Shown in pieces: positions 51,765-60,624 of a stretch of 64,000 nucleotides of DNA. Numbering within the stretch: the stretch's first letter is position 1; each line of letters begins with the position of its first letter. Both the position numbers and the translations under genes were made by a program. The notes beneath the pieces were generated by a model. That model did not search any database and was not told where the DNA came from. It saw only the letters and a list, made by a program, of their open reading frames with translations. This DNA is from DASXRC01 sp036506795 (GTDB taxonomy: Bacteria; Actinomycetota; Actinomycetes; Mycobacteriales; Micromonosporaceae): contig DASXRC010000230.1 in the NCBI GenBank assembly GCA_036506795.1, forward strand, positions 7,359-71,358, given 5' to 3'.

Positions 51765-53069
51765 ATGACGTCCGACGGCCCCCACGCCGGACACGAGCCG
51801 GCCGAGGCCGCCGCTGACCCACCCAAGGCGGGTACCGGGCGGGCGAGCGCCTCGGCGCCGGTCATCCGGGCCAGCGCCTCCGTGCCGTCGGCCGCGCCGC
51901 AGACCGGCGCCTCGGTGTCGTCGGCCGCACCACAGAACGGCGCCTACGGCGCTCCGCCGCCCCCAGACGCGTACCCGCCCGCGGCCGCCGGCTCACCCGC
52001 GGCACCGACCCGACCGCCGTCGACGCCCGCGGTCCCAGCGCCGCGAGCGTCCGACGACCCCCGGCCCACCTTCTCGGCGACCGCGTCCGTCCCGGCGGCC
52101 AGCCGCCTCCGTCCCGGGGGCGAGGACACTCCAGCCGCCCCGGACGGCATCCCCGCTCCGCGTCCGCGCGTGTACGGAACTCCCATCACCCCACCGGGCG
52201 GGCCCTACCCCACGGTTCCCGCGCCCCGCGACATCCCGCCGATCTTTCCGCCGATCGCCGGCGGGCAGGCCCACGCAGGACCGGCCGGCGCGATGACCAG
52301 GGGCTCGGCCAACCCGACGGCCGTCTCCGGCGTCGCGGCCGTGCGGGGGATCGTGGCTCCTCAGGGCCCGACCCGGCAGCCGGGCACCGCCGTCCCTCCG
52401 GGCTCGGCGGTCCCACCGGCCGCGGGCGCGCCGCCGACCGGGCTCCTCCCGGACCCGGCGCACCCGACCGGACCGTCCCGCCCGCCCGGCCTACCCGCGT
52501 ACGGTGATCTGCTGGGCCTGATCCCGACGAGCGCCGCCGCGCCCGCCCCACCCACGACCCGGCCGAACCCTAACGCCCCCACATCGGGCGGCTACCCACC
52601 CGTGGCGCCGCAGGTCGGCCACACCGAGCCCGGGCAGACGTCCGCCGAGGCCCGCCAGCCGGCCGGTTACGGTCCACCCGGCGCACCCGCACTCGCCCGC
52701 CCGGCTCAGGCGGAGCGGCCGGACTTCGAGGCGTTCCGATTGGCCGCGCAGCAGGATCAGGGGCCGATTCCGCAGGTACGCAGTGGTCGCGTGCTGATCG
52801 CCGTCATCGCGGCGGCCGTGCTGCTGCTCGTCCTGCCGCTCGGGGTCGTCTGGCTGGTCACCCGGCCGAACTTCAACGTCGGCCAGTGCGTGCGGCAGTC
52901 CGGTTCGGCGGCGGTCGAGACGACCTGTCAGGACGCCCGAGCGTACGAGATCGTGTCCAAGGTGGACGGCCCACAGGACTGCCCGGACCGGAACCAGCCG
53001 TACGCGGTCCTTGCCGGCAAGAGCGGCAAGGAGCAGGTCCTCTGCCTGCGGCCAGCCAGCAACGGCTGA
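51765..53069 (+). CDS. Proline/alanine-rich single-pass membrane protein with C-terminal Cys-containing domain (LppU/SCO3897-like)
   Basis: 434 residues; ATG behind AAGGAGG. About 340 residues of Pro/Ala/Gly/Ser-rich cytoplasmic sequence precede one membrane helix (about 343-367). The last ~65 residues are extracytoplasmic with four Cys (GQCVRQSG, VETTCQDARA, DGPQDCPDRN, VLCLRP), a pattern like the C-terminal domain of LppU/SCO3897 proteins. Disulfides are likely. Function unknown. A clearly tandem-repetitive Pro region may interact with cytoplasmic partners. Confidence 0.65.
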   Translation: MTSDGPHAGHEPAEAAADPPKAGTGRASASAPVIRASASVPSAAPQTGASVSSAAPQNGAYGAPPPPDAYPPAAAGSPAAPTRPPSTPAVPAPRASDDPRPTFSATASVPAASRLRPGGEDTPAAPDGIPAPRPRVYGTPITPPGGPYPTVPAPRDIPPIFPPIAGGQAHAGPAGAMTRGSANPTAVSGVAAVRGIVAPQGPTRQPGTAVPPGSAVPPAAGAPPTGLLPDPAHPTGPSRPPGLPAYGDLLGLIPTSAAAPAPPTTRPNPNAPTSGGYPPVAPQVGHTEPGQTSAEARQPAGYGPPGAPALARPAQAERPDFEAFRLAAQQDQGPIPQVRSGRVLIAVIAAAVLLLVLPLGVVWLVTRPNFNVGQCVRQSGSAAVETTCQDARAYEIVSKVDGPQDCPDRNQPYAVLAGKSGKEQVLCLRPASNG

Positions 53070-53164
53070 GCGGACGACGGCTGAGCCGACGGCAGCTGTG
53101 GCCGTGACCACACGCGAGGACTAAATCGGTCGCACCTGTCGTACCCCGATACGACACTCGCAGC

Positions 53165-54451
53165 ATGTTGCGCGCCGCGATCCCGACCCGCCCGGAGGCT
53201 CGACGCATCCTGGTCGGCACCCTCCTGTCGGCGGTCGGTCGTGGCCTGACGCTGCCGTTCCTGTTCATCTATCTGCACGAGGTCCGTGGCGTCGGCGCGG
53301 CGACCGTCGGCTTCGTCGTCGGCTGGATGGGCGTCGTCAGTCTCGCCCTCGCGCCCGTGGCCGGCAGCCTCACCGATCGGTTCGGTGCCCGCCGGGTCGT
53401 GCTGCCCTGCTTCCTCATCGAGGCGGCCGGTGTGCTGTCCCTCGCTATCGTCCACACCGCTCCGGCCGCGTTCGCGTCGGCCACCGCGATGGCCGTCGGC
53501 TCATCGGCGCTATGGTCCGGGCAGAGCACGATCCTCGCGTCCTTGACCGCGGAGGAGGAGCGCCAGCGCGTCTTTGGGCTCCAGTTCACCCTGCTCAACC
53601 TCGGCATCGGCGTCGGCGGCCTGACCGCAGGAGCGATCGTCGACGTGTCCCGGCCGTGGACGTTCCAACTGCTATACGTCCTCGATTCGATCGGCTACCT
53701 GATCCCGATGGCGATCCTGCTGTCTCTGCCGGCGGTGGGCCGCCGCCTCGCCGGCCGGGCACCGAGCGCGGAGGCCGAGCCCCGGAGAGGCTATGCCGAG
53801 GTGCTGCGCGACCGGCCGTTCCGCCGCCTCGTCATCTTCGGCCTCGTGCTGACGACCTGCGGGTACGCCCAGATCGAGGTCGGCTTCACCGCGTTCGCGA
53901 CGACCGTGGCCGAGGTCAGCCCGCGGATTGTCGGTTGGGCCCTCGCCGCCAACACGCTGACCATCGTGATCGCGCAGCTGTTCGTGATCCGGGTCCTCCA
54001 GGGACGCAGCCGGGCCAGGGCACTCGCCGGAGTCGGTGTGCTCTTCGCCCTCGCGTGGCTGGTGCTCGGGGGCGCCGGCGCGGTCGACAGCCGGCAGACG
54101 CTGGTCGCCGCGCTCGGTGTCGTCGCGTGCGCGTCGGTCTTCGCCCTCGGCGAGACGCTGCTCTCACCGGTGATGCCCGCGCTGACGAACGCGCTCGCGA
54201 CCGACGAGTTGCGCGGGCGGTACAACGCCATGGGTTCGATCATGTGGGGCGTGAGCGGGGTGATCGGTCCGGTCAGCGCCGGGCCGCTGATCGGCAGCGG
54301 CCTCGGCGCCGTCTGGGTCGTTCTCGTGGTCGGCGGGAGCCTCGTCGCGTCGCTGATCGCGCTCTCGCTGCGCGGGTTGCTCACGCCCGTTCAGGACGGT
54401 CGGGCCGTGGCGGTCGACACGGTCGCCGTGCCGGAGCCGGCCAACGTCTGA
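53165..54451 (+). CDS. Major facilitator superfamily transporter
   Basis: 428 residues, twelve predicted helices. The loop 2-3 signature is GSLTDRFGARRVV (MFS motif A-like G-x-x-x-D-R-x-G-x-R), with R positions in helix 4 (GQSTILASLTAEEERQRVF). A central loop (about 195-215) is charged. Likely a proton-coupled drug or metabolite exporter of the DHA1 type. A GACACT box lies six bases before the ATG, so leaderless expression is possible. It precedes the thioredoxin-NHL gene by 21 bp. Confidence 0.85.
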   Translation: MLRAAIPTRPEARRILVGTLLSAVGRGLTLPFLFIYLHEVRGVGAATVGFVVGWMGVVSLALAPVAGSLTDRFGARRVVLPCFLIEAAGVLSLAIVHTAPAAFASATAMAVGSSALWSGQSTILASLTAEEERQRVFGLQFTLLNLGIGVGGLTAGAIVDVSRPWTFQLLYVLDSIGYLIPMAILLSLPAVGRRLAGRAPSAEAEPRRGYAEVLRDRPFRRLVIFGLVLTTCGYAQIEVGFTAFATTVAEVSPRIVGWALAANTLTIVIAQLFVIRVLQGRSRARALAGVGVLFALAWLVLGGAGAVDSRQTLVAALGVVACASVFALGETLLSPVMPALTNALATDELRGRYNAMGSIMWGVSGVIGPVSAGPLIGSGLGAVWVVLVVGGSLVASLIALSLRGLLTPVQDGRAVAVDTVAVPEPANV

Positions 54452-54472
54452 TCGATCGGGCACCATAGGCGG

Positions 54473-56305
54473 ATGGATCCGCGAGTGCGTGCGCCCGAGC
54501 TGCGCGGGCGAGGCTGGCTGAACACCGGCGGCAAGGAGCTCGCCCTCGCCGACCTGCGCGGCAAGATCGTCCTGTTGGATTTTTGGACGTTCTGCTGCGT
54601 CAACTGCCTGCACGTCCTCGACGAGCTGCGCCTACTGGAGAAGAAGTACGACGACGTTCTGGTCGTCATCGGCGTGCATTCGCCGAAGTTCGAGCACGAG
54701 CGCGATCCCGTCGCGCTGGCCGCGGCCGTCGAGCGGTACGGCGTCGCGCACCCCGTCCTCGACGATCCCGAGCTGATCACCTGGCGGCAGTACGCGGCGA
54801 AGGCCTGGCCGACGCTGTCGGTGGTGGACCCCGAGGGGTACGTCGTCGCCTCGATGGCCGGCGAGGGCCACGCCGACGGCCTGACCCGCCTCATCGACGA
54901 GCTCATCGCCACGCACGACGCGAAGGGCACGCTGCACCGCGGCCACGGTCCGTACGTGCCGTCCGCGCCAACGCAGACCGCGCTGCGGTTCCCCGGCAAG
55001 GCGGTCGTCTCGCCGGCCGGGACCCTGCTGGTCTCGGATTCGGCGAAGCACTCGATCGTCGAGCTGGCTGCCGACGCGGAGACCGAGCTGCGTCGGATCG
55101 GGTCGGGCTCCCGCGGGCGGGAGGATGGCGGCCCGGACGCGGCCCGTTTCGCCGAGCCGCAGGGCCTCTGCGTGTTGCCTCCGCACGCGGCCGAGGTCGC
55201 CGGGTACGACCTGGTCGTTGCGGACACCGTCAACCACCTACTCCGCGGCGTCGCGCTAGCGACCGGCGAGGTGCGCACTGTGGCCGGCACCGGCCGGCAA
55301 TGGCGGTCCACACTGGACGACCGGCCACACGACGCGCTGGCCGTGGACCTGTCGTCGCCGTGGGACCTCGCGTGGTACGAGGACCGGGTCGTGATCGCGA
55401 TGGCCGGCATCCATCAGTTGTGGTGGTTCGACCCGGTGAAACGGACGGCGGGAGTCTTCGCTGGCACCACCGTGGAGGCGCTGCGCGACGGTCCGCTCGA
55501 CCAGGTGTGGATGGCGCAGCCGTCCGGGCTGTCCGTGTCGACCGACGGGTCGCGGCTGTGGATCGCCGACAGCGAGACGTCTGCCCTGCGCTTCGTCGAG
55601 AACGGCGAGATGCACACCGCGGTCGGTCAGGGCCTCTTCGACTTCGGCCACGTCGACGGCCCGGCGGCCGAGGCGCTGCTGCAGCACCCGCTCGGCGTCT
55701 GCGCCCTGCCCGACGGTTCGGTCCTCGTCGCGGACACCTACAACGGAGCCGTACGCCGCTTCGACCCGGCGATCGACCAGATTTCCACCGTGGAGTCCGG
55801 TCTCGCTGAACCGAGCGACCTCGTGGTCACGCCGGACGGCGGGGTGCTGGTCGTGGAGTCGGCCGCCCACCGGCTGATCCGGCTGCCGCCGGGCGCGCTG
55901 ACCGGCGCGGACGCATCGACGGCCGCCGGCCGCCGGCAGCGGACCGAGCGGCCGCCGACGGAGTTGGCCCCGGGCGCGGTCACGCTGGACGTCATTTTCA
56001 CGCCCGCGCCCGGGCAGAAGCTCGATAACTCCTTCGGTCCATCGACCCGGCTCGAGGTCTCCGCGTCGCCGCCCGAGCTGCTGCTCGACGGCGCCGGCGT
56101 GACGACCGACCTGTCGCGCCGCCTCGTCCTCAACGGCGAGCTCTCCGGCGGCGTACTCCAGGTCGTGGCGCAGGCGGCCACCTGCGATGCCGACTCGGAG
56201 CACCCGGCCTGCCACCTGACGCGTCAGGACTGGGGCGTGCCGGTCCGGCTCGGCCCGGGTGGGACGATCCGGCTCCCGCTGATCCTCCGCGGCCTCGACA
56301 CCTAG
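54473..56305 (+). CDS. Thioredoxin-like plus NHL-repeat protein (NHLRC2-like)
   Basis: 610 residues. Residues ~1-155 are a thioredoxin-like fold with FWTFCCVNC (redox pair C42-C45; C41 is extra) and WRQYAAKAWPTLSVVDPEG. From about 170 to 480 there are NHL beta-propeller repeats (FPGKAVVSPAGTLLVSDSAK, RFAEPQGLCVL, DTVNHLLRGV, SGLSVSTDGSRLWIAD, DTYNGAVRRFD). The last ~110 residues form another beta domain with two Cys. The fusion resembles the NHLRC2 family. No signal peptide is apparent, so it is probably cytoplasmic. Function is unknown. Confidence 0.85.
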   Translation: MDPRVRAPELRGRGWLNTGGKELALADLRGKIVLLDFWTFCCVNCLHVLDELRLLEKKYDDVLVVIGVHSPKFEHERDPVALAAAVERYGVAHPVLDDPELITWRQYAAKAWPTLSVVDPEGYVVASMAGEGHADGLTRLIDELIATHDAKGTLHRGHGPYVPSAPTQTALRFPGKAVVSPAGTLLVSDSAKHSIVELAADAETELRRIGSGSRGREDGGPDAARFAEPQGLCVLPPHAAEVAGYDLVVADTVNHLLRGVALATGEVRTVAGTGRQWRSTLDDRPHDALAVDLSSPWDLAWYEDRVVIAMAGIHQLWWFDPVKRTAGVFAGTTVEALRDGPLDQVWMAQPSGLSVSTDGSRLWIADSETSALRFVENGEMHTAVGQGLFDFGHVDGPAAEALLQHPLGVCALPDGSVLVADTYNGAVRRFDPAIDQISTVESGLAEPSDLVVTPDGGVLVVESAAHRLIRLPPGALTGADASTAAGRRQRTERPPTELAPGAVTLDVIFTPAPGQKLDNSFGPSTRLEVSASPPELLLDGAGVTTDLSRRLVLNGELSGGVLQVVAQAATCDADSEHPACHLTRQDWGVPVRLGPGGTIRLPLILRGLDT

Positions 56306-56306
56306 A

Positions 56307-56325
56307 CCTCCTCCGTCGATCATGG
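56307..56325. repeat. 19-bp copy of the GATCATG repeat
   Basis: CCTCCTCCGTCGATCATGG is identical to the reverse complement of 31864-31882. It lies in the short gap between the convergent thioredoxin-NHL and pxpA genes. A second weak copy of the CATCGACGG end at 56329-56337 makes a partial inverted repeat. Confidence 0.6.
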
Positions 56326-56341
56326 TCACATCGACGGTGGT

Positions 56342-57091
56342 TCAGACGAACGACGTGACGCGCTCGCCGGCGGACTCGAGGGCGGCCCGCACCGCGAGCG
56401 AGAGCGCCACCGCGCCCGGGGTGTCGCCGTGCACGCAGATGGACTCCACGGGACACGGCACGACCGCACCGTCGACGGCCACGACTTCGCCCGCCGTGGC
56501 CATCCGGACCGCCCGGGCGGCAACCGCCGCGGCGTCGGTCAGCACCGCACCGGGCTGCGACCGTGGCACCAACGCGCCGGACGGCAGGTACCCTCGGTCA
56601 GCGAATCCTTCGGCGACCACGCGCAGGCCCGCGCCGACCCCGTGTCGGGCGAGCATCGAGTCGGGCAGACACAGCAGCGGCAGGCCCGGGTCGTAGTCGA
56701 CCACGGCGGCGACGACCGCGGACGCCTGCGCCTCGTCGGCGGACGCGGTGTTGTACAGCGCGCCGTGCGGCTTGACGTACTGGACGTGGATCCCCGCAGC
56801 ACGGCAGAACCCGTCCAGCGCCGCGAGCTGGTAGAGCACGTCGTCGCGCAGCTCCCCGACGGCGTACTCGATCCGCCGACGGCCGAATCCGGCGAGGTCG
56901 CGGTACCCCACCTGCGCGCCGACGGTGACCCCGCGATCGGCCGCGAGCTTGCAGACCCGCCGCATCGTCGACGGGTCGCCGGCGTGGAACCCGCAGGCCA
57001 CGTTCGCCGACGTGATTACCTCGAGCAGTTCGGCGTCGTCGCCGAGCGTCCAGACGCCGAACCCCTCGCCAACGTCAGCGTTGAGGTCCAT
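56342..57091 (-). CDS. pxpA: 5-oxoprolinase subunit A (LamB/YcsF family)
   Basis: 249 residues. The family start MDLNADVGEGFG is complete, and SANVACGFHAGDPSTM, PHGALYN and GFADRGYLPSGALVPR are diagnostic. PxpABC hydrolyses 5-oxo-L-proline to glutamate with ATP. The start lies 17 bp inside the end of pxpC, so translation is coupled. Convergent with the thioredoxin-NHL gene. Confidence 0.95.
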   Translation of the reverse strand: MDLNADVGEGFGVWTLGDDAELLEVITSANVACGFHAGDPSTMRRVCKLAADRGVTVGAQVGYRDLAGFGRRRIEYAVGELRDDVLYQLAALDGFCRAAGIHVQYVKPHGALYNTASADEAQASAVVAAVVDYDPGLPLLCLPDSMLARHGVGAGLRVVAEGFADRGYLPSGALVPRSQPGAVLTDAAAVAARAVRMATAGEVVAVDGAVVPCPVESICVHGDTPGAVALSLAVRAALESAGERVTSFV

Positions 57092-57929
57092 GGAACGTCA
57101 CCGTAGCGCCCGGGCGGGCCTGACCGAGGGCGGCGACCCCGGCCGGGTCGACCACCGCGATGACCGGGTACCCGCCCGTCGTCGGATGGTCGGCGAGGAA
57201 GACCACTGGCTGCCCGTTCGGCGGCACCTGGACGGCGCCGAGAACGATGCCCTCGGGCGGCAGCTCCGCGTCGTCCGCGCGCGTCAGGGCCGGTCCGGCG
57301 AGTCTCGCGCCGACCCGGTTGCTGACCGGTGTGACGGTGTACGCCTCCGTGAGCAGTCGCTCGATGGCCTCGCGAGTGAACAGGTCGTCCCGCGGCCCGA
57401 GGCGTACCCGCAGGCGTAGCACCCCGCCCGGCGGCGCGGGCGCGACTTCCTCCACTGTGGACGGCGTGTTTCCCGCCGGGCCCAGCGGCAGCAGGTCCCC
57501 GTCGTGCAGCGGTGCCGGGCCGAGGCCGGACAGCGTGTCGGTGGACCGGCTGCCGAGCACCGGCTCGGTCGCGATCCCGCCCGCGAACGCGAGGTACGAG
57601 CGCACTCCTCGCCGGGCGGGGCCCACGTCGATCACGTCGGCCGCCCCGACCGTGACCGCGGCGGCCGGGTCCACCGCACGGCCGGCCACCCGCAGCGGCC
57701 CGACCGCCCCGGTGACAGCGACCGCGGTGTCGACGTACGGCCTGATCGCGCAGCCGAGCAACGTGGTCTCCAGACCGGCCGCGTCGTCCGGGTTGCCCAC
57801 CAGTCGATTGGCCAACCTGAACGCGGCCGGATCAGCGGCGCCCGAGCGCGGGACGCCCAGGTGTGCCCACCCCGGCCGGCCGAGATCCTGCACCGTGGTC
57901 AGCGGCCCGGCCCGCACGACCTCGATCAC
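57075..57929 (-). CDS. pxpC: 5-oxoprolinase subunit C (KipA/biotin-dependent carboxyltransferase-like)
   Basis: 284 residues from GTG 57929, overlapping the pxpB stop by GTGA. It has the typical start IEVVRAGPLTTVQDLGRPG and the blocks GVPRSGAADPAAFRLANRLVGN, and FLADHPTTGGYPVIAVV. It corresponds to KipA/AHS2 proteins, which form the carboxyltransferase-like half with PxpB. The gene order pxpB-pxpC-pxpA with overlaps makes a tightly coupled operon. Confidence 0.94.
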   Translation of the reverse strand: MIEVVRAGPLTTVQDLGRPGWAHLGVPRSGAADPAAFRLANRLVGNPDDAAGLETTLLGCAIRPYVDTAVAVTGAVGPLRVAGRAVDPAAAVTVGAADVIDVGPARRGVRSYLAFAGGIATEPVLGSRSTDTLSGLGPAPLHDGDLLPLGPAGNTPSTVEEVAPAPPGGVLRLRVRLGPRDDLFTREAIERLLTEAYTVTPVSNRVGARLAGPALTRADDAELPPEGIVLGAVQVPPNGQPVVFLADHPTTGGYPVIAVVDPAGVAALGQARPGATVTFHGPQR

Positions 57930-58546
57930 GTGGCCGCCAGGTGAACCGCGGTCCCCGGTGTGAGCAGCGCCGGGGGGTCACGCCGCACATCGAAGAGGAC
58001 GGCGTCGGTCCGCCCGACCAAGCGCCAGCCTCCCGGCGACGCGGTCGGGTAGATGCCGGCGTAACCGGCCGCCAGGCCGACCGAACCGACCGGCACCCGA
58101 GGCCGAGGACTCGGTAGCCGAGGAACCGCCCATTGTGGCGGAAGTCCGGTCAGGTACCCGAACCCCGGCGCGAACCCGCAGAACGCAACGCGCAGCTCCG
58201 CGTTCGCCAGCCGGTCGATCGCGGCCCGGACCGGTACGCCCCAGCGCTCGGCGACGTCAGCGAGGTCGGCCCCGTCGTACCGGACGGGTATCTCCAGAAC
58301 ATCAGCCGCCGCGAGGTCGACGGCCGGCGGCGGCTCCCAACCGGCGATGAGTCTGGCCGTGGTCGATGGGTCGGCCAGACCGTCCAGCAGGACCGTGCGT
58401 GCACCGGCCACGATCTCGGTCGCGGTCAACTGACCCGCGGTGCGCCGCCGCCACAGCTCGGCCCGCCACGCGGTCGCCTGCTCGCCGTCAACGCACTCGA
58501 CGAGGAGCGCGGACTCGCCGGCGGGGCGGATCCGGACCTGGTCCAC
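57926..58546 (-). CDS. pxpB: 5-oxoprolinase subunit B (KipI/AHS1 family)
   Basis: 206 residues from GTG 58546; an AGGATG site precedes it. The much longer open frame (to 60187) has no protein support. The fold is clear from RIRPAGESALLVE, EIPVRYDGADLADVAE and the AFCGFAPGFGYLTGLP signature. It begins the pxpB-pxpC-pxpA operon. Its promoter region faces trhA, 78 bp away, and contains the palindromes at 58587-58614. Confidence 0.93.
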   Translation of the reverse strand: MDQVRIRPAGESALLVECVDGEQATAWRAELWRRRTAGQLTATEIVAGARTVLLDGLADPSTTARLIAGWEPPPAVDLAAADVLEIPVRYDGADLADVAERWGVPVRAAIDRLANAELRVAFCGFAPGFGYLTGLPPQWAVPRLPSPRPRVPVGSVGLAAGYAGIYPTASPGGWRLVGRTDAVLFDVRRDPPALLTPGTAVHLAAT

Positions 58547-58586
58547 GACGTCATCCTGCCACCGCCGCGAATCGTGAGCGGTTTCA

Positions 58587-58602
58587 CTACCCGGAAGTAA
58601 CC
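58587..58602. promoter_or_regulatory. Operator-like palindrome in the pxpB/trhA divergent promoter
   Basis: CTACCCGGAAGTAACC matches TTACCCGTAAGTAACC at the acyl-CoA dehydrogenase promoter (62920-62935) at 14 of 16 positions. It fits the shared YTAC-YCGNNR-GTAR pattern. Confidence 0.55.
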
Positions 58603-58614
58603 TACGGTGCCGTA
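58603..58614. promoter_or_regulatory. TACGG-TG-CCGTA palindrome overlapping the trhA promoter
   Basis: TACGGTGCCGTA has 5-bp perfect arms with a TG centre. It overlaps the -10-like TAACCT (58613-58618), six bases before the trhA GTG. GTAACCTA occurs as a direct repeat at 58597-58604 and 58612-58619. A bound repressor would block RNA polymerase. Confidence 0.55.
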
Positions 58615-58624
58615 ACCTAACCGC

Positions 58625-59302
58625 GTGACGACGACCGCCCGACGCCGGCCGCGCCCCGTGGACCTCGGCAAGCCGCGGATGCGCGGCTTGCTGCACGCAT
58701 ACGCCTTCTTCGTCGCCCTGGCCTGCGGCATCGTGCTCGTGTCGCTCGCCGCCGGCCGGCCCGGCGTCGCACCGGTCATCGGCTGTGCGATCTACAGCGT
58801 CACGGTGTGCCTCCTGTTCGGCACGAGTGCCCTGTACCACCGGCGCGTGTGGAGCGCCCGCGGGTACCAGATCAAGCGGCGGCTCGACCACTCGATGATC
58901 TTCGTCTTCATCGCCGGTACGTATACGCCGTTCTGCGTGCTGCTGCTGCCGCCGCAGACCGCCGCGGTGTTGCTGGCCGTCGTGTGGACGGGCGCGCTGG
59001 GGGGCGTCGGCCTCAAGCTGATCCGACCGCACGCACCCCGGTGGGCCTCCGCCCCGCTCTACCTCGGGCTGGGCTGGGTGGCGCTCGCCGTGCTGCCCGA
59101 TCTCTTCGGCCACGGTGGCGTGGCCCCGATGGTCCTGCTGCTCGTCGGCGGCGCCGCGTACAGCGTCGGCGCGATGTTCTATGCGCTGCGTCGGCCGAAC
59201 CCGTGGCCGACCGTCTTCGGCCACCACGAGTTCTTCCACGCGTGCACCATTGTGGCCGCGATCTGCCACCACGTCGCCGTCTACTTCGCGCTGTTCGCCT
59301 GA
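58625..59302 (+). CDS. trhA: TrhA (hemolysin III/PAQR family membrane homeostasis protein)
   Basis: 225 residues from GTG 58625. Seven membrane helices with the PAQR/hemolysin III signature: GTSALYHR near residue 70 (with the conserved His), KRRLDHSMIFVFIAGTYTPF, and the C-terminal FGHHEFFHACTIVAAICHHVAVY, which supplies two metal-binding His. These proteins control membrane lipid fluidity or act as hydrolases, not hemolysins. Expression appears leaderless, and the promoter carries two palindromes that suggest lipid-responsive repression. Its 3' end overlaps the convergent GNAT gene by 22 bp. Confidence 0.93.
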   Translation: MTTTARRRPRPVDLGKPRMRGLLHAYAFFVALACGIVLVSLAAGRPGVAPVIGCAIYSVTVCLLFGTSALYHRRVWSARGYQIKRRLDHSMIFVFIAGTYTPFCVLLLPPQTAAVLLAVVWTGALGGVGLKLIRPHAPRWASAPLYLGLGWVALAVLPDLFGHGGVAPMVLLLVGGAAYSVGAMFYALRRPNPWPTVFGHHEFFHACTIVAAICHHVAVYFALFA

Positions 59303-60015
59303 GCCATCGGCACCAACTGCACGTGGTCGTCGACGTGCACGTAGCCGAGCCGCTGGTAGATCGACCGGCTCGAGGCGTTGGCATGCAGCCACACCAGGTC
59401 TGTCCGGACCCCCGCGAGCCGGCTCGCCGCCGCCGACAGCGCGGTGCCGATGCCGATCCGGCGGTACGCCGGGAGCACGGTCACGCCGCTGACGTAGCCG
59501 GCACGGTGCTGGATCCGCACCCGGGCGCAGCCCACCGGTGAGCCGCCCAGACGGGCGACTAGGTGGTGGTGACCGGCGGCGGCGAGGTGCCGTTCGGTCA
59601 CCAGGGGCGCCAGGTCGGCGCCGTAGACGGCGAGAAACTCCGCCGCGTCCCGGGCCGGCCCGATCGCCAGTCCGTCGGGCGGGCGCACCTGCGGCGGCTG
59701 GACCGCGAGCCGGAACGCCGGTAGCACCTCCGCCGTGGTGAACCCGTCCAGCGCGGTCGCGTGCTCTCTGCGTACCACTATTGTCCACTGTGGAGCACGG
59801 GCGGTGAGCCAACCGACGAGCTCGGCCACGACGGACGGCCCCGGGAGTGAGCGGCGGGCGAGGGGGCGAGCCTGCGTCGCCCACCGGTACGGCAGGCCCA
59901 GGCTTAGGCAGGGCACGCCAGCGACCACGGCGGACACGCCACCGACGTCGGAAAGATCGGCGGCGGCGGCATACGCGGCGGCAACACGATCCGCGTGATC
60001 GGGCACGACCCTCAT
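59281..60015 (-). CDS. GNAT-family N-acetyltransferase
   Basis: 244 residues from ATG 60015; the longer frame upstream is not used. The acetyl-CoA site is VSGVTVLPAYRRIGIGTAL (motif A, V-x(3)-Q/R-x-x-G-x-G/A) with YQRLGYVHVDDH as motif B. The first ~120 residues are a separate domain without obvious motifs, somewhat like double-GNAT proteins. The substrate (amine, small molecule or protein) is unknown. It is convergent with trhA and divergent from the SixA-like gene. Confidence 0.85.
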   Translation of the reverse strand: MRVVPDHADRVAAAYAAAADLSDVGGVSAVVAGVPCLSLGLPYRWATQARPLARRSLPGPSVVAELVGWLTARAPQWTIVVRREHATALDGFTTAEVLPAFRLAVQPPQVRPPDGLAIGPARDAAEFLAVYGADLAPLVTERHLAAAGHHHLVARLGGSPVGCARVRIQHRAGYVSGVTVLPAYRRIGIGTALSAAASRLAGVRTDLVWLHANASSRSIYQRLGYVHVDDHVQLVPMAQANSAK

Positions 60016-60111
60016 GCAAGCAGCGCCCGGCCCCGGCCGCCAACGGTTTCGGCTCCGCACCGGGCGCGACATGGGCCGCAAAGGGGCGCGGGATGGGGCA
60101 AGCTGGAGGCC

Positions 60112-60615
60112 ATGACGGAACGCGCCCTGGTGCTGTTGCGACACTCGAAGGCCGAGCACGGCGACACCGCGGACATCGACCGCTCACTGACCCAGCGCGG
60201 CCACGCCGACGCCGCGGCCGCCGGGGCCTGGCTCGCTCGCCATCGCCACGTTCCCGACCTCGTCATCTGCTCACCGGCTAGGCGAACACGGCAGACCTGG
60301 CATGCGGTGGCGGTCGCGCTGGGTGAGGCCGCACAGGCGGCGCCGGTTGTGCGCTACGAGCAGGAGGCGTACGACGGGTCGGCCGAGGACCTGCTCGCCC
60401 TGGTACGAGGCGTTGAAGACGAATTCCGCACGGTGCTCGTGATCGGCCACAACCCGCCCATCTCGCAGCTGTCGGCGACGTTGGATCCCGAATCCGCCCG
60501 GGACTCCGATGGACTGCGCACCAGTGGCATCGCGGTACACGACGTCCCGGACGCGTGGGCGGCCTGCGGCGCCGAGCCGGCGCCTCTGGCCCACGTGCAC
60601 ACCGCGCGAGGCTGA
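60112..60615 (+). CDS. SixA-like histidine phosphatase
   Basis: 167 residues; ATG 60112 behind GGAGG. The RHG-type nucleophile LLRHSKAEHG is at the N-terminus (R10, H11), with CSPARRTRQTW for the second Arg and GHNPPIS for the catalytic His near 113. The short length fits SixA (phosphohistidine phosphatase) rather than phosphoglycerate mutase. SixA removes phosphate from HPt domains in some bacteria; the target here is unknown. Confidence 0.85.
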   Translation: MTERALVLLRHSKAEHGDTADIDRSLTQRGHADAAAAGAWLARHRHVPDLVICSPARRTRQTWHAVAVALGEAAQAAPVVRYEQEAYDGSAEDLLALVRGVEDEFRTVLVIGHNPPISQLSATLDPESARDSDGLRTSGIAVHDVPDAWAACGAEPAPLAHVHTARG

Positions 60616-60624
60616 GCGGACGGT

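Noticed and set aside
58547..60187. Upstream extension of pxpB as one 753-residue protein
   Set aside because: The extension is Arg/Pro-rich, covers trhA and GNAT genes on other frames, and pxpB has a GTG with a ribosome-binding site at 58546.
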